A DNA stretch of 64,000 nucleotides from Thalassotalea euphylliae (GCF_003390395.1 NZ_QUOV01000001.1:3596001-3660000); one strand, 5' to 3'; shown: positions 49,953 through 58,537, counted from the stretch's first letter. Notes: generated from the sequence alone by a model not told the origin. Numbers and translations: made by a program.

Positions 49953-50915
49953 ATGTCACCACTGCAAATCATCGAACACCCGCTATTTAGGGCACGTCAA
50001 ATTGAGGTATATATCAAGCGCGATGACCTGATTCATCCAATTATCTCTGGTAATAAATGGCGTAAACTAAAGGGCAATTTGTCCTATGCCAAAGCAAAAG
50101 GGTTAAGAGGCATACTGAGTTTTGGTGGTGCTTATTCAAATCATTTGCATGCCCTAGCCTATGCCTGTCAGCAACAAGAATTAGCAGCAAAGGCAATTAT
50201 TCGAGGGGAACCTGAATACCTGAGCAATTACACTTTGAGCTGGGCAACGCATTGGGGGCTAGAACCCATATTTGTCGATCGCCAAACCTATCGTCAACGA
50301 GAACAGGCTGAATATCTAGCTGCGCTCGCGGCACAATTTCCAGACCACTTAATTGTGCCAGAAGGCGGTAGTAATGAATTGGCATTATCTGGGCTCGCAG
50401 AGCTAGTGGACGAACTAAATCAGCAGATAAGCTATGACACTTTAATGTTACCCGTTGGCAGCGGCGGTACCATCGCAGGTATTATCTACGCTGATCAGTG
50501 CCAACATCAAATTCTCGGGGTTGCAGTACTCAAACAAGCCGAATATTTACGTAACAATATCAATCAACTACTCCCAACTAGTCAAAATCAAACGGCTAAG
50601 ACTTTCAATAGTTGGCAGCTACTAACCGAATTTCATCGCGGTGGTTATGGAAAATTTAGTGACCAAGATTGCTTGCGTTTAACTGAGTTTATCGCAGCAA
50701 CGGGCGTTCCATTTGAGCCAATCTACTCAGGGAAAATGGTACTAGCGTTACTGGACTTAATAGCACAAGGGCACTTTCCAGCAGGCCACAAAATTGTATT
50801 ACTGCACACCGGCGGACTACAAGGCCTTGGCGGCCAGATAGAACGAGGATTACTACCAAACGAATTTATTAAGGTAGTACAATCGCATTTGCCATCTGCG
50901 CCACAGGTTCAGTAA
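49953..50915 (+). CDS. PLP-dependent enzyme, D-cysteine desulfhydrase/ACC deaminase family
   Basis: Fold-type II PLP enzyme of 320 aa. The PLP lysine lies in ISGNKWRKLKGNL (about residue 35), the substrate-loop block SFGGAYSNHLHALAYA follows, and a glycine-rich phosphate site is seen in PVGSGGTIAGI. These mark the family of D-cysteine desulfhydrase (pyruvate, sulfide and ammonia from D-cysteine) and ACC deaminase; sequence alone does not settle the substrate. It is one of only three plus-strand genes in the window. Its last 47 bases overlap the convergent csrD gene. No clear ribosome-binding site precedes the ATG. Confidence 0.85.
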   Translation: MSPLQIIEHPLFRARQIEVYIKRDDLIHPIISGNKWRKLKGNLSYAKAKGLRGILSFGGAYSNHLHALAYACQQQELAAKAIIRGEPEYLSNYTLSWATHWGLEPIFVDRQTYRQREQAEYLAALAAQFPDHLIVPEGGSNELALSGLAELVDELNQQISYDTLMLPVGSGGTIAGIIYADQCQHQILGVAVLKQAEYLRNNINQLLPTSQNQTAKTFNSWQLLTEFHRGGYGKFSDQDCLRLTEFIAATGVPFEPIYSGKMVLALLDLIAQGHFPAGHKIVLLHTGGLQGLGGQIERGLLPNEFIKVVQSHLPSAPQVQ

Positions 50916-52716
50916 AGAAGTGCCCTTGGCCGCCAGTTACACCAAGATGAACTAAGGTTCGCCACTCTTCCTTGCTCTCAACACCCAGCGCATAAATTTT
51001 TACGCCATATTGCAAGCAGCGTGCTTTTAAACTTTGAATGAAAACCTGATTTTCCATTTTCTCGTGCACTAGATATACAATACTGCGATGCAACTTAATG
51101 TAACTGATTGGGCAGTCTCTTAAGTAATCAGTACTCACCACATATTGCCCTACTTTATCAGCCAGTATTTTTACGCCCAGCTCATCTAAAAGCCCCACGA
51201 CTGGTGCTAATTTATTTAGATGCGTGACTAAATGATATTCACTAATTTCAATAATTAGCCGATTGGCAATGTCAGGTACCTGCGCCAATTTAATAAACAT
51301 TGCTTCGATAAATTGTTCGTCAAGTAAGGCATCTATCGATAGGTTCAAACTGCATGCATCGGGCTGTTTACTTTCGTATTGCAATAAACGGCACACTTGC
51401 TCAAATACCAACAGATCGATTTTGGCACTTAAGCCACACTTTTGCGCCATAGGTAGGAAAACGCGTGCACTGGTTAATTGCCCTTGGCTATCACGCACTT
51501 TTGACAAAACTTCGTGATGCAGAATTTGATCGCTTTGGCTTGCTATTACAGGTTGAAAGAAGATAACAAACGCATTTTTCTCAATGGCCCGCTCTAAAAA
51601 TGTACGCCACTTTAGCGAGCCTTTCGCTGTTTCCGCTGCAACTTCTCCTGTGTCATACATAAACCATTGCGACGGGCCTTGCAGCTGTGCATTACGCAAT
51701 GCCATATCCGCTTCAGCCATCACTTTGTAGGCTTGATTTTCGCCCGCAAAACAAACAACGCCCATATGAACAAACTCTTCTTGAGCAACACCAATCGGTA
51801 ATGGCACTTGGCTAATACTCGCGAGTACGCGATTAGCAAGCTTTTCTGCTTCATCTGCGTAAAAACCCGGTAGCAACAGAGCCAGTTCAGCTTCATTCGG
51901 GCGTGCAATAAAATAGTTATTAAAGTTAACAAGGCGTTTTTGAATCAAGCCAATAGCTTGTTCAACAATATCCAGTGCTTGCTGCGCACCATAAGCTGCT
52001 TGAACCGTATCGAAATCTTTAAAACAAACTAGCATGACACAGCCCCTTGAATCTTCTTCTTTGAGCAGTGCATCTAGGCGATTGTTAAAGAATTCTCGGT
52101 TACCAACCCCTGTTTCAGGCTCTAATAAAAGTCTTTCACGAATTTGTAGCTCTGCCTGACCTTGACTCGCTTTTGCTTCTTGCAGTTTCTGTAAAAGCTC
52201 TGCAATTGACTCACTGATCGGCTCTTTCGCTTGGATTGGCTGATATTTACCATGAATACGTGACAAGGCAACCCAATTCTCCAAGGCGCGAATCGGGTCA
52301 AAAGATAAAGTGAGTGTTTTTGATAAGCTGCCACGAATTGCGAGTACAAAGGCAACAAAAACGATATTAAATGCAATAAAGAGCCACGAACTAACGAGTA
52401 GATATACTGGATGGATAAAAACCAAGGTTAAGGTGTCGTTGCTCACCTCTCTTAACAAGGTGAAATCAGATGAAGACAACTGCTCGTGATAAAGCGGTAA
52501 ACCCGACTCAATATTAAAGATTTCGACCAGAGAAGCAGGATACCATTGATTAGTCGCCTGCATTATTGCTTCAGCTTGCTGATTTTGTTCGAACCAAATT
52601 GCACCCAGCGCAAAAGCAACGCTTGCCAAATAAAGTAGCAAAGCCCCAAGTTCAAACCGTTTAATAACCGCTTTTAATGTATGCTGGAAAATATGCGGCA
52701 CAGCAGCCTCTGACAA
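50869..52716 (-). CDS. csrD: CsrD/MshH-type degenerate GGDEF-EAL regulator
   Basis: 615 aa with two membrane helices (about 22-42 and 105-130) around a periplasmic loop, then GGDEF-like (about 205-360) and EAL-like (about 380-610) domains. The catalytic motifs are degenerate: the GGDEF position reads RPNEAE and the EAL position EVL. An active cyclase or phosphodiesterase is therefore unlikely. CsrD makes CsrB/CsrC RNAs susceptible to RNase E, and its Vibrio counterpart is MshH, next to mshI. The start is TTG with GGAG seven bases upstream. The convergent overlap with the PLP gene is unusual. Confidence 0.88.
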   Translation of the reverse strand: MSEAAVPHIFQHTLKAVIKRFELGALLLYLASVAFALGAIWFEQNQQAEAIMQATNQWYPASLVEIFNIESGLPLYHEQLSSSDFTLLREVSNDTLTLVFIHPVYLLVSSWLFIAFNIVFVAFVLAIRGSLSKTLTLSFDPIRALENWVALSRIHGKYQPIQAKEPISESIAELLQKLQEAKASQGQAELQIRERLLLEPETGVGNREFFNNRLDALLKEEDSRGCVMLVCFKDFDTVQAAYGAQQALDIVEQAIGLIQKRLVNFNNYFIARPNEAELALLLPGFYADEAEKLANRVLASISQVPLPIGVAQEEFVHMGVVCFAGENQAYKVMAEADMALRNAQLQGPSQWFMYDTGEVAAETAKGSLKWRTFLERAIEKNAFVIFFQPVIASQSDQILHHEVLSKVRDSQGQLTSARVFLPMAQKCGLSAKIDLLVFEQVCRLLQYESKQPDACSLNLSIDALLDEQFIEAMFIKLAQVPDIANRLIIEISEYHLVTHLNKLAPVVGLLDELGVKILADKVGQYVVSTDYLRDCPISYIKLHRSIVYLVHEKMENQVFIQSLKARCLQYGVKIYALGVESKEEWRTLVHLGVTGGQGHFFTEPVAQMANAIVLP

Positions 52717-52849
52717 AATTAACTCCGTTTAATAAGTTATAGTATTGATATTTAACTCGGTACAGGTTTTCCCTACCAATTGGTATAACGACCGAGGTAT
52801 TCGCCAATTAATTCAGCTTATTTATATCTTTGTCTTTACCTATAGGCAT

Positions 52850-52882
52850 AAAAAAACACCATGGCCGAGGCACATGGTGTTT
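52850..52882 (-). terminator. Intrinsic terminator after rplI
   Basis: Arms AAACACCATG (52854-52863) and CATGGTGTTT (52873-52882) pair around a 9-base loop. On the minus strand a T-run follows. It lies 34 bases past the rplI stop and ends the rpsF-priB-rpsR-rplI transcript. Confidence 0.93.
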
Positions 52883-52916
52883 TGCTATTAACGTCTAATT
52901 GTTATCAGAAAAGCAA

Positions 52917-53369
52917 TTATGCTTGAGCGATTACAACAACTTTAACGTTAACGTCTACATCTGTGTGTAAGTGAAGTGCGATTTCGAATTCGCCAGTTTC
53001 ACGGATTGAACCGTGAGGCATGCGAACTTCTGATTTAACAACTTCAACACCAGCTTCAGTGATAGCATCAGCAATATCTTTAGTACCGATAGAGCCGAAT
53101 AGCTTGCCTTCGTCACCAGCTTTAGAAGCGATAGTCACTTCTGCAAGCTCAGTTACTTTAGCAGCACGTGCTTCAGCAGCAGCTAAAGCTTCAGCTAGTT
53201 GCTTTTCTAAGTCTGCACGACGAGCTTCAAAGTGCTCAACGTTAGCTTTAGAAGCGAATACAGCTTTACCTTTTGGTAGTAAGTAGTTACGTGCGTAACC
53301 AGACTTTACCGTCACCTTGTCACCAAGGCCGCCTAACTTGGCGATTTTGTCTAGAAGGATAACTTCCAT
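52917..53369 (-). CDS. rplI: 50S ribosomal protein L9
   Basis: L9 binds 23S rRNA domain V near the L1 stalk. The 150-aa length is canonical. The N-terminal signature [19 protein letters not shown] and [13 protein letters not shown] are exact family blocks; a long central helix rich in Ala/Glu/Lys (about 43-75) joins the C-terminal domain. It is the last gene of the rpsF operon. Confidence 0.98.
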   Translation of the reverse strand: MEVILLDKIAKLGGLGDKVTVKSGYARNYLLPKGKAVFASKANVEHFEARRADLEKQLAEALAAAEARAAKVTELAEVTIASKAGDEGKLFGSIGTKDIADAITEAGVEVVKSEVRMPHGSIRETGEFEIALHLHTDVDVNVKVVVIAQA

Positions 53370-53386
53370 CTTAATGCCCCTTTAGG

Positions 53387-53614
53387 TTACTTGTGTAAAT
53401 CAGTGTATGGTAATAGTGCTAAGTAACGTGCACGCTTGATAGCAGTAGCTAGTTGGCGTTGGTATTTAGCGCTTGTACCAGTGATACGGCTAGGTACGAT
53501 TTTACCACTTTCAGTGATGTAGTTTTTTAGTGTTGCGATATCTTTGTAATCGATTTGCGCAGCACCTTCCGCTGAGAAGCGGCAGAACTTACGACGTCTA
53601 AAAAAACGTGACAT
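53387..53614 (-). CDS. rpsR: 30S ribosomal protein S18
   Basis: 75-aa S18, which forms a heterodimer with S6 on the 30S platform. The start is the ATG at 53614 ([17 protein letters not shown]), six bases after AGGAGA; an in-frame codon at 53632 would put that site inside the gene. [20 protein letters not shown] and [20 protein letters not shown] are family blocks. It lies between priB and rplI. Confidence 0.98.
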   Translation of the reverse strand: MSRFFRRRKFCRFSAEGAAQIDYKDIATLKNYITESGKIVPSRITGTSAKYQRQLATAIKRARYLALLPYTDLHK

Positions 53615-53676
53615 GGGATTTCTCCTAATCATTGATGTTATTTACTGAGCAAACACTCAATTAAACAATCATCGAA

Positions 53677-53979
53677 TCAAATCATTTCAATCTGTTGAGC
53701 ATGCAAGGCAAGTACTGGATTTCCGGTTCTTGACTCATGACGGTTAATAAAACCTGTCACTTGAATTTGCATGCCCTCAATTAATTCACTTGCTAATCGT
53801 TGTGACCATTCGCCTGTTGCGACCACTTTCATTCTAACGAATGCTTGTCGGTTTAAGCCATCTTCAACCTGAATTGAACGATGTTCGATACTAAACTGAC
53901 AGTGGTGAACCCCCGCAGGGCTAGTTGATAATTTCAGTGGGCTTGCCACATTACCAACAAGAACGAAGCTGTTAGTCAC
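53677..53979 (-). CDS. priB: Primosomal replication protein PriB
   Basis: 100-aa single OB-fold protein that acts in PriA-PriB-DnaT replication restart. The N-terminus (TNSFVLVGNV, then GVHHCQFSIEHRS) and the C-terminal LHAQQIEMI match PriB, and the gene lies between rpsF and rpsR, its conserved place in this class. The start is GTG (53979), 10 bases after rpsF. The DNA-binding aromatics are not as obvious as in SSB, as usual for PriB. Confidence 0.94.
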   Translation of the reverse strand: MTNSFVLVGNVASPLKLSTSPAGVHHCQFSIEHRSIQVEDGLNRQAFVRMKVVATGEWSQRLASELIEGMQIQVTGFINRHESRTGNPVLALHAQQIEMI

Positions 53980-53989
53980 GGATTACTAA

Positions 53990-54388
53990 TTATTCAGCAG
54001 CAGCTTCTTCTTTCTTAGGAGCTTCAGCTGGCTTTTCAGTAACCTCTTTCTTAGCTTCGCGACGGTCATCTTTAGCAGTCGCCATAGGAGATGCTTCAGT
54101 TACCGCGCCTTTAGTGCGCATGATCATGTTACGTAGAACTACGTCGTTGTAACGGAAAGAAGTTTCTAATTCATCAATAACTGCCTGAGGCGCTTCAACG
54201 TTCATTAAAACGTAGTGTGCCTTGTGTAGTTTGTTGATTGGGTAAGCTAATTGACGACGACCCCAGTCTTCAAGACGTGTGATTGAGCCTTCAGCAGCTG
54301 TGATCATGTCTGAGTAACGCTGGATCATGCCAGGTACTTGTTCACTCTGATCAGGGTGAACCATAAATACGATTTCGTAATGACGCAT
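53990..54388 (-). CDS. rpsF: 30S ribosomal protein S6
   Basis: 132-aa S6, starting [18 protein letters not shown] at the ATG at 54388 with AAGGAG six bases upstream; an in-frame upstream extension to 54448 is not family-like. [20 protein letters not shown] is the S6 signature. The C-terminal tail is rich in Lys/Glu/Ala, as in other gammaproteobacterial S6 proteins that are glutamylated by RimK. It is the first gene of the operon and probably autoregulated with S18 through its leader. Confidence 0.97.
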   Translation of the reverse strand: MRHYEIVFMVHPDQSEQVPGMIQRYSDMITAAEGSITRLEDWGRRQLAYPINKLHKAHYVLMNVEAPQAVIDELETSFRYNDVVLRNMIMRTKGAVTEASPMATAKDDRREAKKEVTEKPAEAPKKEEAAAE

Positions 54389-54442
54389 TACGAGCTCCTT
54401 ACGGTTGTAGCCTCGTATCTGGCTCAGCCAACACCAGTGTTG
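54389..54442 (-). promoter_or_regulatory. Candidate S6:S18 autoregulatory leader of rpsF
   Basis: In the mRNA, UACGAG (54412-54417) pairs perfectly with CUCGUA (54389-54394), which touches the AUG. The loop contains ACCG followed by the AAGGAG ribosome-binding site. A second palindrome, CAACAC-CA-GTGTTG (54429-54442), lies just upstream. S6:S18 is known to bind a structured rpsF leader with a conserved CCG and repress translation; the CCG and the enclosed Shine-Dalgarno fit this. It is an inference from layout, not a covariance match. Confidence 0.5.
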
Positions 54443-54583
54443 AGGCAAGGAACAAAACTTGCGGCTGATTTAAGGTCGCGTATTGTAGGGAAAATAACCA
54501 AGGAAGGCAAGTACGGCGCGGCAAAAAACACGTGTTATTTACCGAATAAACAACAACCCACTAACTATTGGCGTTAGCTAAGG

Positions 54584-55693
54584 TTAAGCCTTATTAATTA
54601 CCGTGCAGTTTCGACCATTAGCTTTCGCTTGATAAAGTGCCTTATCGGCGCCGCTCATTAAGCCACTGGCGCTGCTTTGTTGATTAGGTACTAATGAATA
54701 TATGCCGGCACTCACGGTGACTGAAAAGTCATGTTGATTAAAATAAATCGTCGAGGAACTGATCTCTTCACGTAGCGTTTCTACTAGGCTAAACACGTCA
54801 GTTTGCTCAGTGTCAGTAACGATAACCGCAAATTCTTCCCCCCCTATACGCGCAACAATATCGGTATCTCGTTGGAATGTTGACTTCATCACGCTGGCAA
54901 TGTGTTTAATGGTTTCGTCACCCGCAGGATGACCATACTGATCATTCACTTTCTTAAAGTAATCAATATCAACGATTACAATCGACAAGGTTGTTTGTCG
55001 GCGCATATTGGCATCCCATGCATGTGCTAGGTACTGATCAAAGTGGCGGCGGTTATATATGCCGGTTAACGCGTCTTTTATTGATAGCTCTTTTAGGGTT
55101 TGCTTCTGAGTTAATTTTTCTAGGTATTCTTTGTTTAACTGTCGCCCCTGAAATAACATATAAATGCTGTAAAAAAACAGCATACCTACTTCAAGTTGAG
55201 CCACTACAGAATCCGACATTAGCACCACAGTGATAATTGGAATCACCGTATTTGACGCCAGGTAACTAGTGTACAAAGACTTATCTAGGGAATAGGTCAC
55301 CGTACCACTACTTACTAACGCAAATATCGTCATAAAGATGTAGATAAACAAAGGCTCAAATTTTGGTTGCAACATAGAGAGCGCGAATACAGAGCTGAAA
55401 ATAAGACAGGGCAGCAGCACACTTGCACGCAACAATAACCACCAAACTTTATGGCTATATTGCTTTAGTGATTTCGAGCTAAAGTAAAAGATAATACGAA
55501 AAGCGCCGAGCAAAAATAATGCGCCAGCAATGCCGTAAAACCATTCGGTCTGCTCACGATAAAAATCAGTGCCAATTCCTATCGCTAGCCAACCCAAGAA
55601 ATAGATATAACATCCGTTAAGTGAGCGTCGTTCAATATCTTGCTCAACTTGCTCAATCACTTGAGTAGTTGCCGGTGAATTATTTGAGGTCAC
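54584..55693 (-). CDS. Membrane-bound diguanylate cyclase (GGDEF)
   Basis: 369 aa. About six membrane helices (about 27-195) form an N-terminal sensor of unrecognised type, followed by a GGDEF domain (about 205-369) with DALTGIYNRRHFDQYL, DIDYFKKVNDQYGH and an intact active site RIGGEEFAV, so c-di-GMP synthesis is expected. No canonical RxxD product-inhibition site is obvious just before it. The start is GTG (55693) and overlaps, as GTGA, the stop of a 51-codon upstream ORF. An intrinsic terminator inside that ORF lies 36-60 bases before the start, suggesting attenuation. Confidence 0.9.
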   Translation of the reverse strand: MTSNNSPATTQVIEQVEQDIERRSLNGCYIYFLGWLAIGIGTDFYREQTEWFYGIAGALFLLGAFRIIFYFSSKSLKQYSHKVWWLLLRASVLLPCLIFSSVFALSMLQPKFEPLFIYIFMTIFALVSSGTVTYSLDKSLYTSYLASNTVIPIITVVLMSDSVVAQLEVGMLFFYSIYMLFQGRQLNKEYLEKLTQKQTLKELSIKDALTGIYNRRHFDQYLAHAWDANMRRQTTLSIVIVDIDYFKKVNDQYGHPAGDETIKHIASVMKSTFQRDTDIVARIGGEEFAVIVTDTEQTDVFSLVETLREEISSSTIYFNQHDFSVTVSAGIYSLVPNQQSSASGLMSGADKALYQAKANGRNCTVINKA

Positions 55694-55845
55694 TTATAGT
55701 TACCTATTTGACTAACAAGATGAGATCTAAAAAAGCAGCCAATTGAGGCTGCTAGTACATTGGTATTAGTGCAATCACTAGGGCAGCTAAGACAACTTGC
55801 AAAGCTACACTCAAGGGTCGCACGATATAATATAGTATTCAGCAT
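55690..55845 (-). CDS. Putative 51-aa cysteine-rich leader ORF upstream of the GGDEF gene
   Basis: ATG at 55845 with AAGGA four bases upstream. The product has five Cys within residues 13-37 (pattern ECSFASCLSCPSDC) and no recognisable domain. A possible promoter upstream on the minus strand is TTGGCA, a 17-base spacer and TACAAA. The ORF ends in a GTGA overlap with the cyclase start, so it could couple translation. An intrinsic terminator sits inside it (55729-55753). It may be a leader peptide, a small protein, or chance coding within a regulatory leader; codon evidence is too short to decide. Confidence 0.4.
   Translation of the reverse strand: MLNTILYRATLECSFASCLSCPSDCTNTNVLAASIGCFFRSHLVSQIGNYK
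55729..55753 (-). terminator. Intrinsic terminator/attenuator ahead of the GGDEF gene
   Basis: AGCAGCC (55734-55740) and GGCTGCT (55747-55753) form a GC-rich 7-bp stem with a 6-base loop, followed on the minus strand by six T. It is upstream of the GGDEF start and far from the SDR gene, which has its own terminator at 55983-56017, so it is either an attenuator or the end of a short RNA. A smaller hairpin (TAGTG/CACTA, 55767-55780) precedes it. Confidence 0.8.
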
Positions 55846-55982
55846 AAAGTCCTTTTCAATGCCACAAACTTTGTAAGGATAATAGGGAGCGCTGCCAATT
55901 AAAAGTATTTGTGTACAAAATTGGGAGAGTTGCTGTTGCTGGCTTTCTTAGCTCAACTGCAAGCGCTCGTCAAAAACTTCAG

Positions 55983-56017
55983 GCAAAAATAAAAGCCGTT
56001 TCTTGTTAAACGGCTTT
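55983..56017 (-). terminator. Intrinsic terminator after the SDR gene
   Basis: AAAGCCGTTT (55992-56001) and AAACGGCTTT (56008-56017) pair around a 6-base loop; TATTTTTG follows on the minus strand. It lies 33 bases past the SDR stop. Confidence 0.9.
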
Positions 56018-56049
56018 GTCGCAGGATAAGGTTATTCTTATTAGCGCCT

Positions 56050-56832
56050 TTATTTACCAAAACCACGCATTACATTAACGGCCAGTCCCATCCACTTAGG
56101 CACAGCATAGCGCAGTTTAGGCTTGTCATGCTCGGCGGCTTTGACCATAGCATCAATAACAGGTTGAATATTGTCGTTCTGCATATTTAACACTGACTTT
56201 TGCTCCACTTCGGCAATATAATCTTTGTGATCGTTGTAGAGCGAGTCCGGCTTCATCCAAGAGAATTTCTTCTCCATATTGGCTTCGTTAAAGCCAGTAC
56301 CGTATGGACCCGGCTCAATCATAGAAACATTAACACCAAATGGTGCTAACTCTTCTGATAAACCAGCACCCGCGCTTTCCAGCGCGAACTTAGTCATCGA
56401 ATAAGGCGACAAAAATGGCAGTGGAATGCGACCAACTAACGACGTAACAATAATAATGGTACCTTTTTTCTTAGCCATCATTTTTGGAGCAGCCGCTTGA
56501 ATCATGGCAATCGTGCCGATGACGTTAGTTTCAAGGTTGTTGCGAATGCGCTCTAATGGCACTTCCACTAACGCGCCACCTTCACCGATACCGGCATTAT
56601 TAATTAACACATCAAGATCGAACGATTTTACCTGTTCGACATCATCAGGGTTTGTAATATCAAGCTTAATAATTTGAAGCTCAACGTTTTGCGATTTTGA
56701 AAATTCAGTTAGCGACTCTGCTTGATTTTCATCGTAAGTTGCAGCGATAACTTGATGACCTCGTTTTGCCAATGCGATAGCGGTTTCGCGACCAAAGCCA
56801 GTTGCCGCGCCAGTAATTAGTATTTTCTTCAT
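56050..56832 (-). CDS. Short-chain dehydrogenase/reductase
   Basis: Classical SDR of 260 aa. The Rossmann motif TGAATGFG is at about residues 8-15, NNAGIGEGG lies in the middle, and the catalytic residues are Ser in IIVTSLVGRIP and Tyr/Lys in SPYSMTKFA. The cofactor choice and substrate cannot be assigned. I use the ATG at 56832, with GGGA seven bases upstream; the codon before it is an in-frame TTG. It is monocistronic: a terminator follows and a 14-bp palindrome lies about 80 bases upstream. Confidence 0.93.
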   Translation of the reverse strand: MKKILITGAATGFGRETAIALAKRGHQVIAATYDENQAESLTEFSKSQNVELQIIKLDITNPDDVEQVKSFDLDVLINNAGIGEGGALVEVPLERIRNNLETNVIGTIAMIQAAAPKMMAKKKGTIIIVTSLVGRIPLPFLSPYSMTKFALESAGAGLSEELAPFGVNVSMIEPGPYGTGFNEANMEKKFSWMKPDSLYNDHKDYIAEVEQKSVLNMQNDNIQPVIDAMVKAAEHDKPKLRYAVPKWMGLAVNVMRGFGK

Positions 56833-56835
56833 CAA

Positions 56836-57256
56836 TTATTCCCAGTAACTTAATAACCTGAATACCTAGGTCACTAAATATTTCAATCTCAAATTTAAAA
56901 CTGACATGAATAGTACGGCATATGCCGTGAAAGTTCAGCGACAAATCACATCACCAATCAATTATTCCCTATATAAATCAGCGAAATGGGCTTAGATATT
57001 ACGCCCCACCAATAGTGATGAATTCGGCGGATAAATCCCAACGCATAGGCGTGTTCGGATAACGAACTGAACCTGTGTAATTTTCACCCTGCCGAGTTTA
57101 GGGCCTAGCATTATAGTTAAGCCATTAATGAAAACCACAAGCCCATGAAAGCACTACGTTTTTGTTTGCCTAACTTATGTTTTTGTCGTACTGTTGTTGC
57201 CTGTTTGCAAAACTTACACGTTTGCATACCAAGGAATGTTTTATAAGGGAATTATC
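56836..57256. other. Divergent intergenic region between the SDR and DUF945 genes
   Basis: This region of about 420 bases holds the promoters of two divergent genes. It contains a 14-bp palindrome (56915-56928, listed separately) and a small repeat GTTCG/CGAAC at 57053-57067. Reading frames here are short; an in-frame extension of DUF945 back to 57194 exists but looks non-coding and lacks a Shine-Dalgarno. Confidence 0.5.
56915..56928. promoter_or_regulatory. Perfect palindrome, possible operator of the SDR gene
   Basis: ACGGCATATGCCGT is a perfect 14-bp palindrome about 83 bases before the SDR start. Size and symmetry suit a dimeric repressor such as a TetR-family protein. No regulator gene is adjacent, so the link is speculative. 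Confidence 0.4.
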
Positions 57257-58537
57257 ATGAAAAAAGCGACCATAGGCGCAGCAATCGCAATAACTGGCTG
57301 CCTCATACTGCCCAACTTTGTTGGCAACTCATTTCAGACTTACCACCAAAACACCATTGCTTCGATAGAAAAAAATCCAGCTATTGCTGTTAAAGATTAT
57401 CAATTTACTCGTGACTGGTTTAGTGGCGAAGCCGTAACAACCTTGTCAATTGCTACGCAAGCACCTGAAATGCCAACAGTTGATCTGGTATTAACAGAGT
57501 CGTTAACCTTTGGCCCTGTCAACATTACAACCAGCGGGCTTCAGCTTTCATTGGTAAAATCGAAAGCAAGTTTCGATATTCCCCTTTTCGCGGCTCAGCC
57601 CCAAATTGTTGAACAACTCAATCAAAACATCAAAATAAGCTCTGTACTATCGTGGTTAGGAAACTATTCGACTAGGCTAGAAACGCTTGCCTTTGATATC
57701 GACGAAGTCGACCAGTCGGTTAATATCAGACCATCGCTTGGCGAGTTCACTTTAAGTGGCGACACATTAACGGGTGAATATATTTGGCAAGGACTGTCAA
57801 TTAAAGGCCAAGGAAAAGCCCTTGAAGTACTGCCGTTAACTTTCAAATTAGATCAAACTCTAATTGCTGGAGATATGTACTCAGGTGATGCTGTTTCAAT
57901 TGGCGACTTTAGTGTCAGTGTTGAACGCTTTTCGTTTGATAACAAAGCAAACGGCCAGTCGGTGGCGATTAATAATATGTATATTGAGGGTAATACCTCC
58001 GAGCACGATGACCTACTCGATCTGACATTAACCTATGGCGCAGATGAGATCACAGCCATGGACAAAAAGGTGACTGAAAGCAACCTAGTAGTTGCGATAC
58101 GTAACCTTGATATTAAAGCAATTCAAGCACTTAATCGTGCATCGCAGTCGTTTAATGGTGATCCACAATCAGTAGCAACCCAACAGGCTTTGGCTAGCCT
58201 AATTCCAACTGCCATGGCGATGCTTGACCACAGTCCAGAAATCGCCATCGAAGAATTTAGTGTTGTAACTGAACACGGTAAATTAGCATCCAAAGCTAAA
58301 TTAGACATTAATAAAGACTTGGTCGATATCAATAACCCAATGTCCGTCATTGCGGCTATGAACCTAGAGGCTGATGGCGCTGGCCCAGAAGCTTTCTTCC
58401 AACAACTTGGCCTATCGCCAATGATCGATGGCTATGTACAGCAAGGCTTAATAACAAAAGATGAAGGTAAACTAAGCTTTACCGCTAGCTTTGCACAAGG
58501 CCAGCTAAAGATTAATGACAAAGTAATGCCGCTTTAA
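57257..58537 (+). CDS. DUF945 (YdgA-like) family protein
   Basis: 426 aa from the ATG at 57257 (MKKATIGAAIAITG), preceded by AAGG; an upstream in-frame ATG at 57194 is rejected on context. An N-terminal hydrophobic signal or anchor (about 5-20) is followed by the NTIASIEKNPAIAVKDYQFTRDWFSGEA segment, typical of DUF945/YdgA proteins, and beta-rich repeats to the end. Members are inner-membrane-anchored periplasmic proteins of unclear function. A bidirectional terminator follows, preceded by a 7-bp tandem repeat that begins inside the stop codon. Confidence 0.82.
   Translation: MKKATIGAAIAITGCLILPNFVGNSFQTYHQNTIASIEKNPAIAVKDYQFTRDWFSGEAVTTLSIATQAPEMPTVDLVLTESLTFGPVNITTSGLQLSLVKSKASFDIPLFAAQPQIVEQLNQNIKISSVLSWLGNYSTRLETLAFDIDEVDQSVNIRPSLGEFTLSGDTLTGEYIWQGLSIKGQGKALEVLPLTFKLDQTLIAGDMYSGDAVSIGDFSVSVERFSFDNKANGQSVAINNMYIEGNTSEHDDLLDLTLTYGADEITAMDKKVTESNLVVAIRNLDIKAIQALNRASQSFNGDPQSVATQQALASLIPTAMAMLDHSPEIAIEEFSVVTEHGKLASKAKLDINKDLVDINNPMSVIAAMNLEADGAGPEAFFQQLGLSPMIDGYVQQGLITKDEGKLSFTASFAQGQLKINDKVMPL

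Noticed and set aside
57194..57256. Upstream extension of the DUF945 protein
   Set aside because: The 21 extra residues do not look like a signal peptide start, whereas MKKATIGAAIAITG with an upstream AAGG does.
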